Shown here piece by piece: positions 12,901 to 24,034 of a stretch of 64,000 nt of DNA. The position numbers were made by a program, and so were the translations under genes. The notes beneath the pieces are model-generated. The model was given only the letters and a program-made list of their open reading frames with translations, did no database searches and had not been told where the DNA came from. This stretch comes from Echinococcus granulosus. Its lineage: Eukaryota > Platyhelminthes > Cestoda > Cyclophyllidea > Taeniidae. The stretch spans positions 1,763,627 to 1,827,626 of the forward strand of contig NW_020170387.1 of the NCBI RefSeq assembly GCF_000524195.1, given 5' to 3'. The first letter of the stretch is position 1. Every line of letters starts with the position of its first letter.

Positions 12901-15900
12901 CAGCGCTTCCCGAATCGCCGCCCGATCCACCAAAGGTGGTGCCCCTGAGCTGGTCCCACCGAACACCACTGAGGCGTCCATATAACGAGCAAGGAGAATC
13001 ATGCAACGGCGGTCACCGCCCATCGACGACCGCCACAAGTAATCGACGCCCAGACTGAGATCCTCCTCACAGGGCTAGAGCGTAGCAAGTAATCGCAAAA
13101 CTCACCGCCAAAGAGAGGGTGAACAAATGAGCCAATTAGTTTAACGAGACTAATTTACCTTAATGGGACAGTCGGAAAGAAGTTGTGTAGGAAGGCCGAG
13201 GTAGTAATGAGCCATGACGATAAGAGCCTCGAGGCATCCCAATTGAGCGGCGAGACACTCGTGAAACAGGACTGACTCCCAATCGATCGACGTTACCGGA
13301 TCTACTTCGTTTGGTTCTAAGTTATCGCCCAGCGGTAGAGCACCAAGTCCGTTCTGTGACCAGCCTCCAATGTGTCGTTTGACGAACCTGCTAGCTTCAT
13401 GTAGACGGGCAAGTTCGTGATGTAACTGCCCCAAAATCGACTGACCGATCTCTTGATCCAGATTAGAGGGATGAGTTGCGGAAGTGGGCTTGTGCGTTTC
13501 ACGAATGGTCTGGTGCAGAAGACTTCCGACGGTTGCGGCCGCCAAGTCGTTGTCTACATCAGAAGACTCGCTAATATTTCGCGTTCTCCGCCCCCGAGGA
13601 CGGAATGGCGCCATACCCCCTTCATCTTCCCAGCTAAAACCCGAATCGACATCAAATGCGGAATCAGGAAGAAGGGGTGAGTCAGTGTCAACGCATTCTG
13701 TGCTGTTTGGGAAGTGACCCCTGGGAACTTGAGCCTTCGTATCGACCGCTGGAGGTGCGTGGTGAGTCAGCTCGGTGGCGGTAGAACCACTGAAGGTGCG
13801 AAAGCGACGACGGATGCAAAACTCCTCATCTTTAGCCACGGTAGGACCATAAAAATGCCTAGCACTCGATCGGTAGCAGGTGGAAAGGGAAGGAGAGGGC
13901 GAAAAACCGAGTGGAATCATGCCGTAAGAGAGAGACCGCTTTCGAACTTGCAGATGTAAAGATGCGTCACTATCAGTAGGGGGTGACGCCAGATAAGTAT
14001 CATTCGGATGGGGAAACAGTCTGTTCGCAGAAGGCTAAAAACCACACATTACAAACTAGTAAATCATGCAGAGGAGTCTAAATAGAAGAAGACAAAGCTC
14101 ACTGAAGTGCACTCGGGTGCCCCAAAATCCTCGAAATCATCAATATCCACCTCAAATTGGTTAGGTTCACCTTCAGCATCCAAACCGAGGCCCACATCAC
14201 CGTCATAGAGTTCTTTAACCTCGTTCTCAGAGAGGTCGAACGGAGCTAGACCGAGGTAATTACAAAGGGGGTTACATCGATGGGAATGGAAGAACAGTGC
14301 CATGCCTCGAAGACCCAAATTTCCATCATTGTAGCCAAGACCGTCGGCGGTGTGGATCTGGGGGTCGGTATAGAGATCGCCTACACCTTGAATATCCACG
14401 ACCAGCAGACGATGACCAGAATGTTCGAAAGTGAAGTGGCTAAAGGCCTACGGATTCACAAGGGGAGTGTAAACAGGTAAGAGCGTTAGAAAAACAAGGG
14501 CTAAGAAATGGTTATCAGAGACGCTTTGATTTACAATTCCAAAGGATGAGATGGACCATCAAGGGAAGGAAACAAAGGGTAACCTAATAATAATTTTATG
14601 GATCATTTGAACACGTTTAGGTCACAACAAGTATTGAGTAAAGATATACTGAAAATTCGATTATGAATCTTACGTATATCCAGATAACTTATACAACCTC
14701 AAGGAGTGCACACAAAATCAGAAACTAATTTCCTTCACAATTAAATTAGAACTGTAGGAGATATAATCGTCGATGAATACTTGAAACTAAGAGCATTACT
14801 AGCCTATTCTATAATTCTCACAAATGCTACAAACAAAAAGCATGTGAATACCTTAACAAAATGAGAGCTCACCAAGAAAAAACTAGCTGGTTTATTTTCC
14901 TTTACGTAGTTAAGGCTTATGACAGTAAACCCATCCACCTGTGGACCGTAGAAAACATGGAATCTTGGAACAGAAAATAGACAAGCTGCTCACTTGTGGT
15001 GTGTTCCTAGGCTGACCGTCAACAAACCCTGAGTTGGAGTTGTACTTGCGATACTCTCCATCCATGTAACGTTCGATGTGGTAGAACTGAGAGGATTGAG
15101 TTTTCCGCTGTACTGAGGGCAGACTCATCGTCGTGATGGATCCACGTCGCTTGGAGTCACAAATCGGTAAAGGACTATCCGGATTCTCCAGAAGGATTTC
15201 TATCACGGACATCTGAAACACGTCCACCTTCGAGGGACAAAAATAAGGAATTAGACAAAAGTGGGTGAAAAAAGTCATAGACAAAGAGAGCACCTTTTTG
15301 GGTGGATTCTGTTTGTTGAAGGCTTCGGCCCACAATTTTGCCTCCATTTGTAAGCGCACATCGTCTAAGTAGACTGAGCTGCTAACAGGAGTAATATATC
15401 GTTTAGCAACGTAATTTGACGCTGCGCTCCAGTCACCATTGTCAGGTAGTTTTTTCCTGTAGGAAAGAAAGATACGAAATTGAGGATTCCGACAGCTTGA
15501 GAGCACTTTAAATAATGACTATAAATGCATCTAAGTCATGCGAAACTGACGGATGAAGTTTTGAGAAAAGTTAATGTTTCGCCTTATAACAAATCAAAAT
15601 TTACAATCTGAAGCATTCTCTCATGGCGCCTCGATTGAAGGCTTTTTCTTCAAGTTTAACTAGTATGTTGTCTTTAATCCATTTCTTTTTAAGTGCACTA
15701 TATCGATGACGGACGGCGGCAATCGTTGGTGTCGACTTCAAATCGAAATCGCTCCATGGGTCCAGCTTTGCCGCACGGGTGCGAACCTTTTGCAAGGCTG
15801 ACTGCCATAACTTAGCACCTTAATGTGTAAAAGAAATATTCAACATTTGAAGGAAGATGAGAAGCAGAAACAATGCGTAGCCTACCTGGAGAGTGGGCAG

Positions 15901-15997
15901 CCTCCTGACCTGGCCGACATGCACTGGTTGACAACGAATGCGTATTCGAGTATTTTACTTTTGTAACTCGTGAGGCAGAAGAAAAGTTGGCTTCCAT
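9914..15997 (-). CDS. EEF2K: Eukaryotic elongation factor 2 kinase (eEF2K), complete
   Basis: This Ca2+/calmodulin-dependent atypical (alpha) kinase phosphorylates eEF2 and slows translation elongation. Exons in coding order: 15997-15886, 15818-15605, 15456-15294, 15227-14994, 14447-14103, about 13938-13159, about 13074-12600, 10032-9914; phases agree. The product is about 813 aa (human 725). The calmodulin-targeting segment contains the conserved Trp in KLDPWSDF (residue 59). The alpha-kinase domain starts near residue 85 (GAMRECF 101-107, then YVAKRYITPV, DVRLQMEAKLW, YNSNSGFV, DIQGVGDLYTDPQIH 259-273) and ends with the zinc-site cysteines C299 and C303 before GLAPFDLS. A serine-rich linker opens with RKRSLS, and Sel1-type helical repeats end in GDLYTEAAES. 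Exon 4 has an insertion relative to human. The start in exon 1 is the first ATG in frame. The starts of exons 6 and 7 are uncertain by a few codons. Confidence 0.96.
10033..12599 (-). other. Last intron of EEF2K with assembly gap and strand-asymmetric sequence
   Basis: This 2.57 kb phase-1 intron separates the penultimate and last EEF2K exons. It contains the 100-N gap at 10706-10805. From about 10960 to 12000 the plus strand is strongly enriched in C and A and poor in G, so the transcribed pre-mRNA is G/U-rich there. The bias leaves long plus-strand frames open by chance. I see no exon in it. Confidence 0.7.
10706..10805. other. Assembly gap, 100 N
   Basis: A run of exactly 100 N, the conventional filler for a gap of unknown length. 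It lies within the last EEF2K intron and breaks no exon that I can identify. Confidence 0.99.
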
Positions 15998-16861
15998 TTA
16001 GCGATAGAGCAAAATTGATTTTGTAGGAAAAGTAAACCGAACATCTGTCAACTTTTAGACCTATTAATAACCACCTCTTAACCACTCTTGATATTGTGGA
16101 AATCCAAGAGCGAGATTTCGTCCAAAAGACAATAGAATAAGGTACAACAAATCAGTGGTGCGAGAGATAGCCAATAGTCCACGACGTGGGCTAACTTTGC
16201 GATAAAATGAGTATTTCAACAGGTAATTGGCTAAGATCAGGGTAGGACATTTGGCTGAGAGCCATATGCGACATAGTAACGTTTATGAATTCGAGGCATA
16301 CAAGTAAGGGATTACGTGCGTAACCCGCAACTCTTTGAAAAGAATGGGAAACATTAAATACATTTTGCAAATTAAGGTACTTAAGCATGCTGGAGTATGT
16401 GCGCATGTTTTAAAATGAGAACAACTGAAAGCGTGATGTTGCATAGACATAAAAAGATGGGAAATTAAGCTAACCAAGAAAGAGTGATCAAAATCTACAT
16501 TGTAAACGGCACAATAAATATACCGAAACCATATTGGCAAACTTACTGATAAAACATGGGTGAAGGTTGATAAAATAAACGTCAGCAAACTGGTTACTTA
16601 GAAAAATTGTAACAGCAAGGGCCAACAAAGTTTTAAGAACGAGTCGCGCTACTTAGGTGTCTACTGCAACGACCACAATAGGCCAAAAAGGGGGAAGATT
16701 ATGTGGCAACAAACTGTAGAGAGCTGGGCTTCCACCACCATAACCCGAATACCATGCTTTAGAACAGACTCACAGTACATTGGGGCTGAGTTGTCTACGC
16801 AGGCAAACATACAATTGAAAATGATATTGATACACTACGTTGGTCTTCACCACTCCTTGGA

Positions 16862-17672
16862 CAATGTCTTGTATCGGCCACAACAGTGTAGCTGGTACTG
16901 ACAAAGACCCGTGAACCAGCGCCAGTTACTGTATTTTTCTACGTGTGAGAAGTCATCCACCCTCATCATTGTCACCGATGCATCCCACCAATCTCCTCAT
17001 AACGAGAGCTTTATCCCATTAGTGAGCTGTGTTGGGGAAGACAAATGCACTGGTTTCACACTGTTCTATACTGAGTGATGCTTTGCACCCAGGGCATGTC
17101 CTAGGCCAATTGCTAGCCATGAGAGAAATTCCTGAAGAGCAGGGCCTTTAACTAAAATATTAACTTAAAAAGCATTACAAGAGCCGTGTGCCGTATCCAT
17201 TCTTTCCCACCACATTGTTCAAAGTCCGTCACGGCTCAGCCTTTTATTTAGATTCTACTCAATTAGTAGAGATACATAGGATATATCACTTTTCAGGTAG
17301 GTAGCGAAGGCAAATAAGCGGACTTTTTCAAATGGTTCAATCAGGTGTCGCCTTTTCTTAGGCGTCAGCACAGGCGCATCTGTAATACGATAGTGGTTTA
17401 GCCCTCGGCATTGGTGAGGCGCCACTTTTGGTACTTTGAATTAACCCCCTTGTACCTCGCTGGGTGGGCTGGCCTTTTGGGCCACAGTGTAGTGTAACCT
17501 ACCTTTCCCAACGTCGAATAAAACAAAATTGACATGGAAGAGAAAATATTAGTAACGAAGAAGAGGATCAAGAGGCGACTAGCACAGTGCAAGGGCTATG
17601 TCACGGAGCAAGAGTACGACTTGTGGACACAACAGTGCCTGCTTGATCAAATGAGCGCTTGGACAAAATATG
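16862..17672 (-). repeat. Dispersed repeat, copy A, with a 371-nt intron-like insert
   Basis: Two blocks, 16862-17131 and about 17503-17672, match the two blocks of copy B at 24035-24480 by eye, with many substitutions and small indels; shared runs include ACAATGTCTTGTAT and GGGGAAGACAAATGCACTGG. Copy A alone has an extra segment at 17132-17502. On the minus strand this segment begins GTAGGT and ends in a pyrimidine tract plus CAG, so it looks like a spliceable intron. Joined across it, the minus strand reads a small hydrophobic frame (MSILFYSTLG...GHALGAKHHSV) ended by TAG; copy B keeps a similar peptide with no stop at that point. The family is unknown to me. Confidence 0.65.
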
Positions 17673-17743
17673 TGCGTAATAAGGATGGCACCTGCATCAC
17701 ACCCACTGTGATGCTTTTTGAAAAAGAAGAAAATATACCTTGA
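17534..17743 (+). CDS. Unrecognised 69-aa open frame inside repeat copy A
   Basis: This plus-strand frame starts with ATG in an A-rich context and encodes a lysine-, glutamine- and arginine-rich peptide of 69 aa (MEEKILVTKKRIKRR at the start, LWTQQCLLDQMSAWTKYV in the middle). An AATAAA lies near 17881, about 140 bp past the stop. The matching stretch of copy B keeps similar residues but has two single-base deletions and in-frame stops. So this is either the intact member of a duplicated small gene or chance antisense of a minus-strand repeat transcript. I do not recognise any domain. Confidence 0.3.
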   Translation: MEEKILVTKKRIKRRLAQCKGYVTEQEYDLWTQQCLLDQMSAWTKYVRNKDGTCITPTVMLFEKEENIP

Positions 17744-18038
17744 TTTTACTAATAGCAATAATGAGCATTCACGAGTGTTAATTGCTTCTCTGTACGCAAA
17801 GGGTCCATTTAGTGTGCATTGTGTTATGAATGGACTACTTCGACATGCTTTTTTTATATTTTGTTGTGAGCCAGAATATTAAATAAAGTTATTTAGCCTT
17901 CAATTGTGAGATGTTTATTGCCCTATTTATAAATATTATCGAAACTGTAATATTCCAACAACCCTGTTTTTGTTTGTATCATTGACGGAATAGATACGTC
18001 TATCTTGCGCAAAAAGAAATATACCAAACACCGTTGCC

Positions 18039-19478
18039 ATGTCTGAAGCCATTAAGGCTCCTCGAATGTTCACACCTTGTGAATGGCTATGCTCAAATAG
18101 AATCAAACACAGTGAAGCTGATGCTGCTCGAGAGTCTGCCCAAAATGTGGCTTTTGAAAATGAAGCGTTGATGAACGAAATAAAGGATCGCACCATTAAA
18201 ACTATGCAGGACGTTGATGAGAAATTAGGTAACGCATATGACACCGTATACTTTGTTAAACAGATCAGCGAATAACAGATATATCATTTTGGATGAGTGA
18301 ACTGACGAAGAAAATTAAGGACAATGCAAATGAATCCGACAAACTGATTTCTTGCATTGTTCGCTTGAAAAAGGCACTAGAAGCCACAACAGAACCACTG
18401 TATTTATCTGAGAAGTGTATCACCATAAGGTAGTGGCAAAAACTTTGTTATCTTGCAGACAAGCTCGAAAGGGTTCTGACTTCGTAGCTGATAATGCACA
18501 CAATGAACTTGTGAAAGAAATTGCTGTATTTAATGGAGTACGTGCATTACTGACTCGCGGAATAGAACAAACGGAAGAGCAGCTGAGGTATATGGTATGT
18601 GAAACATAAGAAGTACTAGGCTCAACCGGAAATCGGCATTCAATTTGAAGTCGGATTTTCGTGGAAAAGAAACAGCTAAGAATCGAGATGAGTACGCAAA
18701 AACAATTTCGACCTACGACAATATCCCAGAGGTTACAAAGTGTTACCCGGCTCCCGTTTCGTAAGACATTTACAATGCGCCTGAGTTCTGTAGTTCATGC
18801 AGTATGGATGAGTGGCTCCTTCAATTAAAGAAGAATCTTGAGGAGGCAGACCGACAAATTCAAAACTCCCGCCAGACACGTAGCCTTGTTGAGGGTGTTC
18901 TGATACAAGTATTTGAGGACCAGAAAGAGCAAGTAGATGCAACAAATCGAGCCATCCAAATTCGGGTTGGTGAGACACGCGACGCTAAACGCAAGCTGGA
19001 AGAACACCTTTCCTTGGTTCACCTTAAAATAATAATGCCTAAACTAATTGTAGATATTCAAAGAGATACCCAACATGGAGGATAACATTCGCGATATTAA
19101 AAAGTTGATCTGTGACACCTTAAAATCCGCCGAAATAACGGAGACAAAGACGAACATAAGAGATTGCAGACCGTTGAATGAGCTCTGTAGAGATGCCCCA
19201 CATTACAGGTACGACCGAAGTAACTCGCAGGCAGTAAAATACAGACAATATGTAATAACCATCTACTTTTCCTTAGAATGCTTAAACAAATTGAGGAACT
19301 AAAAACGGACATATCGACACTTCGGCAAATGCTTCATGATGCAGAGGAAGAATTGAAGGCGCTCCGTAGAAGGCAACTTGACCTCGAGGAAGAGATACAG
19401 AACAAAACAAACTCACTTCACATTGAAGAGGTTAGAATTCTGGAAATACGATCAAGCATCTCGATCGAAAAGTTCTAA
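18039..19478 (+). CDS. TEKT1: Tektin-1, complete, seven exons with mini-introns
   Basis: Tektins are coiled-coil proteins bonded to doublet microtubules of cilia and sperm flagella. Exons: 18039-18228, 18264-18429, 18459-18587, 18620-18760, 18794-19016, 19054-19208, 19277-19478. Introns are 35, 29, 32, 33, 37 and 68 nt, all GT-AG, and every phase matches, giving 401 aa (human tektin-1 is 418). The N-terminus aligns with human TEKT1 (MSEAIKAPRMFTPCEW, then HSEADAARESAQ). LKKALEATTEPLYLSEKC and LVKEIAVFNGVRALLTR follow. The tektin signature, usually RPNVELCRD, is here RPLNELCRD (residues 322-330). The C-terminal helix has LKALRRRQLDLEEEIQ, very close to human TEKT1. Read without splicing it looks like a frameshifted pseudogene; the introns repair every break. 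It is convergent with XAB2. Confidence 0.94.
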
Positions 19479-19553
19479 TAGTTATCAAACTACACAACCT
19501 TCAGTCCCAGCGCTTAAGATTTTCCACAGGTGGCACAATGATATAACAAATTC

Positions 19554-19559
19554 ATTAAA
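19554..19559 (+). promoter_or_regulatory. Candidate poly(A) signal (ATTAAA) for tektin-1
   Basis: ATTAAA lies 76 bp after the tektin-1 stop codon and before the XAB2 stop on the other strand. It is the common variant of AATAAA and is suitably placed to end the tektin transcript in the 164-bp gap between the two genes. Confidence 0.4.
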
Positions 19560-19642
19560 AAACAGACACTCCAAACATTTTATACATGAAGTTTGAATTG
19601 CGTGAGGTCTACCAAAACTCGGTAAAAACATTACAAGGGTGC

Positions 19643-22600
19643 TTAGTCATCATTATCGTCCTTAAGACTTCCAAAGACAGCAGAAGGAACCGGCTGCTTT
19701 TCGATCCGAAGACCTGGAAAAAGACAGATTACTTAACTTGTGTACACTTAAGGATGCACCGAATTATAAAGGCAACTTACGAGACTTTGAGCCGTCTTCC
19801 CGGTCTTCGAGTATTCTCGCCTCTTCTCCCTCTGCCTCCATTCCTTCGCTATCCTCATCTTCATTGTCCACTGGTAAATCAATGTCAATGGCCTCTGGAT
19901 TGCTAAGGGCAGTTCCACTCATAACTCCACCACCGCTACCATCTTCGGAGCCTACCTGACTGACAACGCCAGCTGATTTAAAAACAATTAGTGGTCGTTT
20001 GGCTACAGAGGTCTCCTCTGTTGTGATGGCCGACTCGACTGCTTGCATTGGGTTCTCGGCTAAAGGGAAAGTGGCGTTTTGAAGATAGTTAATCGACACT
20101 ACAGATGGTAGAAGAAGGCACTTACCCCGCTCTTTTGTAGCAGCTAGATGACTTGCCATGAAGCTTACTTTTGTGTTATAAGTAGCCTGCACACTGCGCT
20201 TGATACGAAGCATTTCGCGCAGTGTATCCTCATTTCCATGAGCTAGCTCAAATTCCTTCCAAATTTTCCAAAATTCCGGCTCTGTCTGCAAAACAAGAGA
20301 AAAAATGTACCGACTCATAGACATTACTCACATGGACGGCCAGGACGTAGGGACGCCTACTCGGGGATCACACATTTGAGCAGCATAAGCGTAAACAGCA
20401 CGTGCGCGGTCAACTTCACCCAATTTCCTCTCCAAATCAGCGAAACGGAGGCACATTTGGCGAGCGTGCTTCTCTGGTAGCCTTTCGATGGCTTGCTCGT
20501 AGGCTGCCCGTGTATGGGTTACGCCGTGAAGATCTGCGATGCGCTGGATGTAGATATTGAACATCTACAGAGCCCAGAGCAATAATAAGGCTATAGCTTT
20601 ACCACAAGTAAATCGCGTAGCAAAAACGCCAAATAAAAACTCACAGTGAATCGCTCCTCCGGTTCAACTGCTTCGGTTGCACGCTCATAAATCTTGATTG
20701 CGCGTCGAGCCAGACCATGATCTTCTTCAAGTTTTGCGTACAAGAGGTATAATTCTAGATCGAGAAGAGCATTTGGCCGATCTACCAGTTTTATTTTGCA
20801 AGTCCAACCCCACTAGGATAAACCTAAAGTTGCGTTTAAATGCCCAGATCCCAACAGAAGCGGGACGGACGATCAAAAATATGAATACGACCCAACAATT
20901 TAAAAAAAACTGTTAAAAAATAGCAATCCGAACAATTAAAAACTCACGCTTAGCAAACTCAGAAGGACATTTTTCAAGGCATTGTTCAAATAGATCTCGA
21001 GCACGTTCTAATTTGCTCCCTCCCTAAGGACATACAATATGCTCCATTAAAGGGAAAGGACATGTGTTTGCCATTTAACAACAAATGATGTTACAAACCT
21101 AACCAAGAGCGCAATCAAGAATATTATGTAAGAAATGAAGCAAATAGGCAAGCGACAATCGAAAACAGAGGCGGATTAATGCTTTGATGCAATAATTATG
21201 GGAAAGAGTGACTTTTACTTACATAGCGCTCCATGAAGTTTGTGAGATACGTCGCCCAAATATCAAAAACGTTTGGCCATCGGAAGATGGCGACTCCCTT
21301 TTCGTAGGCCTACAACGCCAAAGATGCATCAAAAACAGAGATGATGTAGTGTTTAGAGAGGGGGAAAACCATAATCTCACCTTGAAGGCCTCTTCAAAGT
21401 AGTTGTGCTCTTCCAGGAAAAGACCATAGTTCATTATAATTTGTGGCGTAGCGATCCGATAATCGATCATACGGTCGTAAGCAGCCTAAAAACGGACAAA
21501 AAATTAACTACCGCAGTAGTATACAGCTAGAAAAATCAGTATGAACGTATACAAGGCAGACGAGGTAGCATAAGAGTAAAAACCAACCTTTGTGGTTTGG
21601 AAGGTACCGAAACTCTCCTCTAGGTCGGTGTACAAGGTCCAAAGCCGTATAGACTTGTGAAGGCGATTTTGAACCGGTTCTGAGCGATCGTAGTAGTCAA
21701 CCTTGTGTGAAGCCACCGGAGTTACAGCTCGCGCGAGCAGTTGAAGAGCGGTTTCGACTTCACTACAGGATCACCCAACACGAGCAGATTATTCCAGAGA
21801 ATGTAATGAAACGGTGAGGTTAATGTGAAAACCCCAAACAATGCGACGTGTTCTTTTTTAACTCCCTCCAAGCTCACCCATGACGAATTTCCATTTCAGC
21901 CCATTCACACCAAATGGAGGCCAAGTCCTCAACATGGATAAAACCGACCCCAGTTGCTTTCTGCAGAACCATCCTGGCGTCCGACAACTGATTATGCTTT
22001 TCGTAGAGACGTGCCAGTTCTATCCACAAAGTTGATGGTCGACCAGCTGTTGCTTTGGCTGTTTTTAAAACACGTAACCAATGATTATGCTGTGCTGGTA
22101 TTTTGAAGTAGAAGATTAGGAGCGGATGAACCAACCCGGATCTACTGAGCTGATACCCTCCATAAACGCTTCAATCTGCTTTCGTGGACCCTGTGGTTCG
22201 AGTAGTTCAACTCGCTGCAGCCAGTCGTTTACGTTATGCGGATTTTGTCTGAGAAGAACGCTATTTAGTAGGAGAGGTCGGCGTTCCATCAGCGACTCCA
22301 ATCTGGCCAGGCATAGCTCTACTTCCATTTCGTCTGAACCCAGATAGCAATAAAATAAAGTAAAGCCATTAAGTGCATAAAAGGACTAGAGCAAATCATA
22401 CCAGTTTCAGTTACATTCGAACGCTTTTCCAGGGCCTCCATATGGGCTTTGGTGATAGATTGTTCGAACTCCGCGTATGCGTCGAATGTCTGACTGAAAT
22501 CACGGACCGTAATGACAGTGGAAATAGCTTCAGCGTAAACATCCCTAGCTCGCGAAAGATTTCCGCTTCGGATGTAAAAGTCGGCCAAAGAAGTCCACAG

Positions 22601-23541
22601 TATTCCCACCTATTAGGCATAAAGGTCATCAAGGAAATAGACAATAAAGCCTAGAGGGAAAAAAAAACAAACCTGGTCTGTGTAGCGACTTATTCCTTGC
22701 CGAATAATAGCATCTGCATCAAGAGAGGTTACTTTTGTTGGGTTTTTTACGAGAAGGTCACACAACACCTGCCACAACTGGAATTTTGATTTGCCCTCAC
22801 GACTAATGAAATTCTCCTCATTAATTGCCTTCGCTAAGAGAATGGCAGCCTCATTAACATTCCCGTTGCGCATTAGAAAGTTGATAAATCGTTCAATATC
22901 ATCAGGGGCAAACTGCAGATATCGTTTACAAATATTAATGAAGTACCTTAACGTAACGGCGATAGATGCGAGCACATGATTCATTTACATCCGCGCCATG
23001 CTTGTCAGCAAATCTGAGATAAATACGCCATATCCGTTCATGTTGTGTAATTGGCAAGGCTTTCAAGGCTCGATCAAACGTACGACGTGTCAGCGTTATA
23101 TAACCTTGAAACATTAGAAATTGAAGATAATCCGTCCAAATACGAGGCATCTACGGTAACATGTAAATAGTCTGAAGGCATCTACCTTGTGCATTGTTAC
23201 AAGAGCGCGCTCATGTGCATTATTCGTTTCTTCATAAATTAAACTACCAGGACACATTCTTCTAGAGTGTTGACGTCGGAGTTTCAAGTAATTGTACCAC
23301 AATTTATAACTGATGGTAAGAAGCCTGAAAGTACCTACCTTCCAGGTAACTGTTTTAAGGCTCTTTCATAGGTCAAATACAAAATGTGGGGAGAGCCTGA
23401 TTTCTGAAATTGAACATATCTGAGCCAGGCCTTAACATTGTAAGGGTTCTTTATCAGATTCTCCTCAAATGGCAAATTTTCTTCAGCCTAAACAGGGAAT
23501 AATGACGTGAGACTACTTACAATGCTGAAGAGATCCGCCAT
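19643..23541 (-). CDS. XAB2: Pre-mRNA-splicing factor SYF1 / XPA-binding protein 2, complete
   Basis: SYF1/XAB2 is a HAT-repeat scaffold of the Prp19-associated spliceosome complex; in vertebrates it also acts in transcription-coupled repair. Seventeen exons: 23541-23521, 23487-23339, 23309-23186, 23150-22947, 22912-22673, 22609-22402, 22333-22136, 22058-21878, 21762-21588, 21485-21381, 21309-21223, 21023-20948, 20754-20645, 20564-20361, 20285-20126, 20059-19781, 19713-19643. All phases agree, giving 863 aa (human 855). Diagnostic blocks in order: [122 protein letters not shown] and a C-terminal AVFGSLKDD. The intron after exon 4 is 34 nt. The start ATG leads straight into the conserved N-terminus. 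The acidic C-terminal linker is poorly conserved, as expected. Confidence 0.97.
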
Positions 23542-24034
23542 TGCGGATACGGTACTCAAAACTGCCTCTCCCCAACAGATAACCTAAACAAGGCGACTTG
23601 TGAAAGAGAAATAAATTGTAAGAAATAGCGTTCAAGGGGCAATTTTGTTAAGTACGCTGAAAAAATTCTATTAGAGGGCTGTAGATAGCGTTTGACGTTT
23701 AAATTCAGTTCTTGTCTCAGAAGCAAATTGTATAACACGCTATTGAGACATAGTTTTATTTCAGTTAAAACGTAGTCAAGATAATACAAATACGTACGCT
23801 TTTCAAAAATATATATAGTGTAGAAATCCATATTCGAGTTATGACATTCCTTACAGTGGCACTAAATATCATCTCCACATTGATTAAATTTAAAGGGATT
23901 GTCGTTCAAATCATACATCCTTAAACGTAAAAACTAATTAAAAGACCCAGTTGTGGAGCTAACGTTACAGATTCGCAGTCTATGAGGACCCAAGTGCCCA
24001 CGTAACCCTACACACGGTTAAAAAATATTGAATC
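23542..24034. other. Upstream region of XAB2
   Basis: AT-rich DNA directly 5' of the XAB2 start codon on the minus strand. It must hold the XAB2 promoter. I see no clear TATA element or other site that I can defend. Confidence 0.4.

Noticed and set aside
18039..19478. Tektin as a frameshifted pseudogene
   Set aside because: Every apparent frameshift or stop is removed by a GT-AG mini-intron in the correct phase, and the spliced protein aligns along its whole length.
20286..20360. Continuation of the XAB2 exon through the [10 protein letters not shown] codons
   Set aside because: It runs into a stop and breaks the frame with the next exon. The donor GTAGGC after CDPR gives the human-like junction CDPRTEPEFW in phase.
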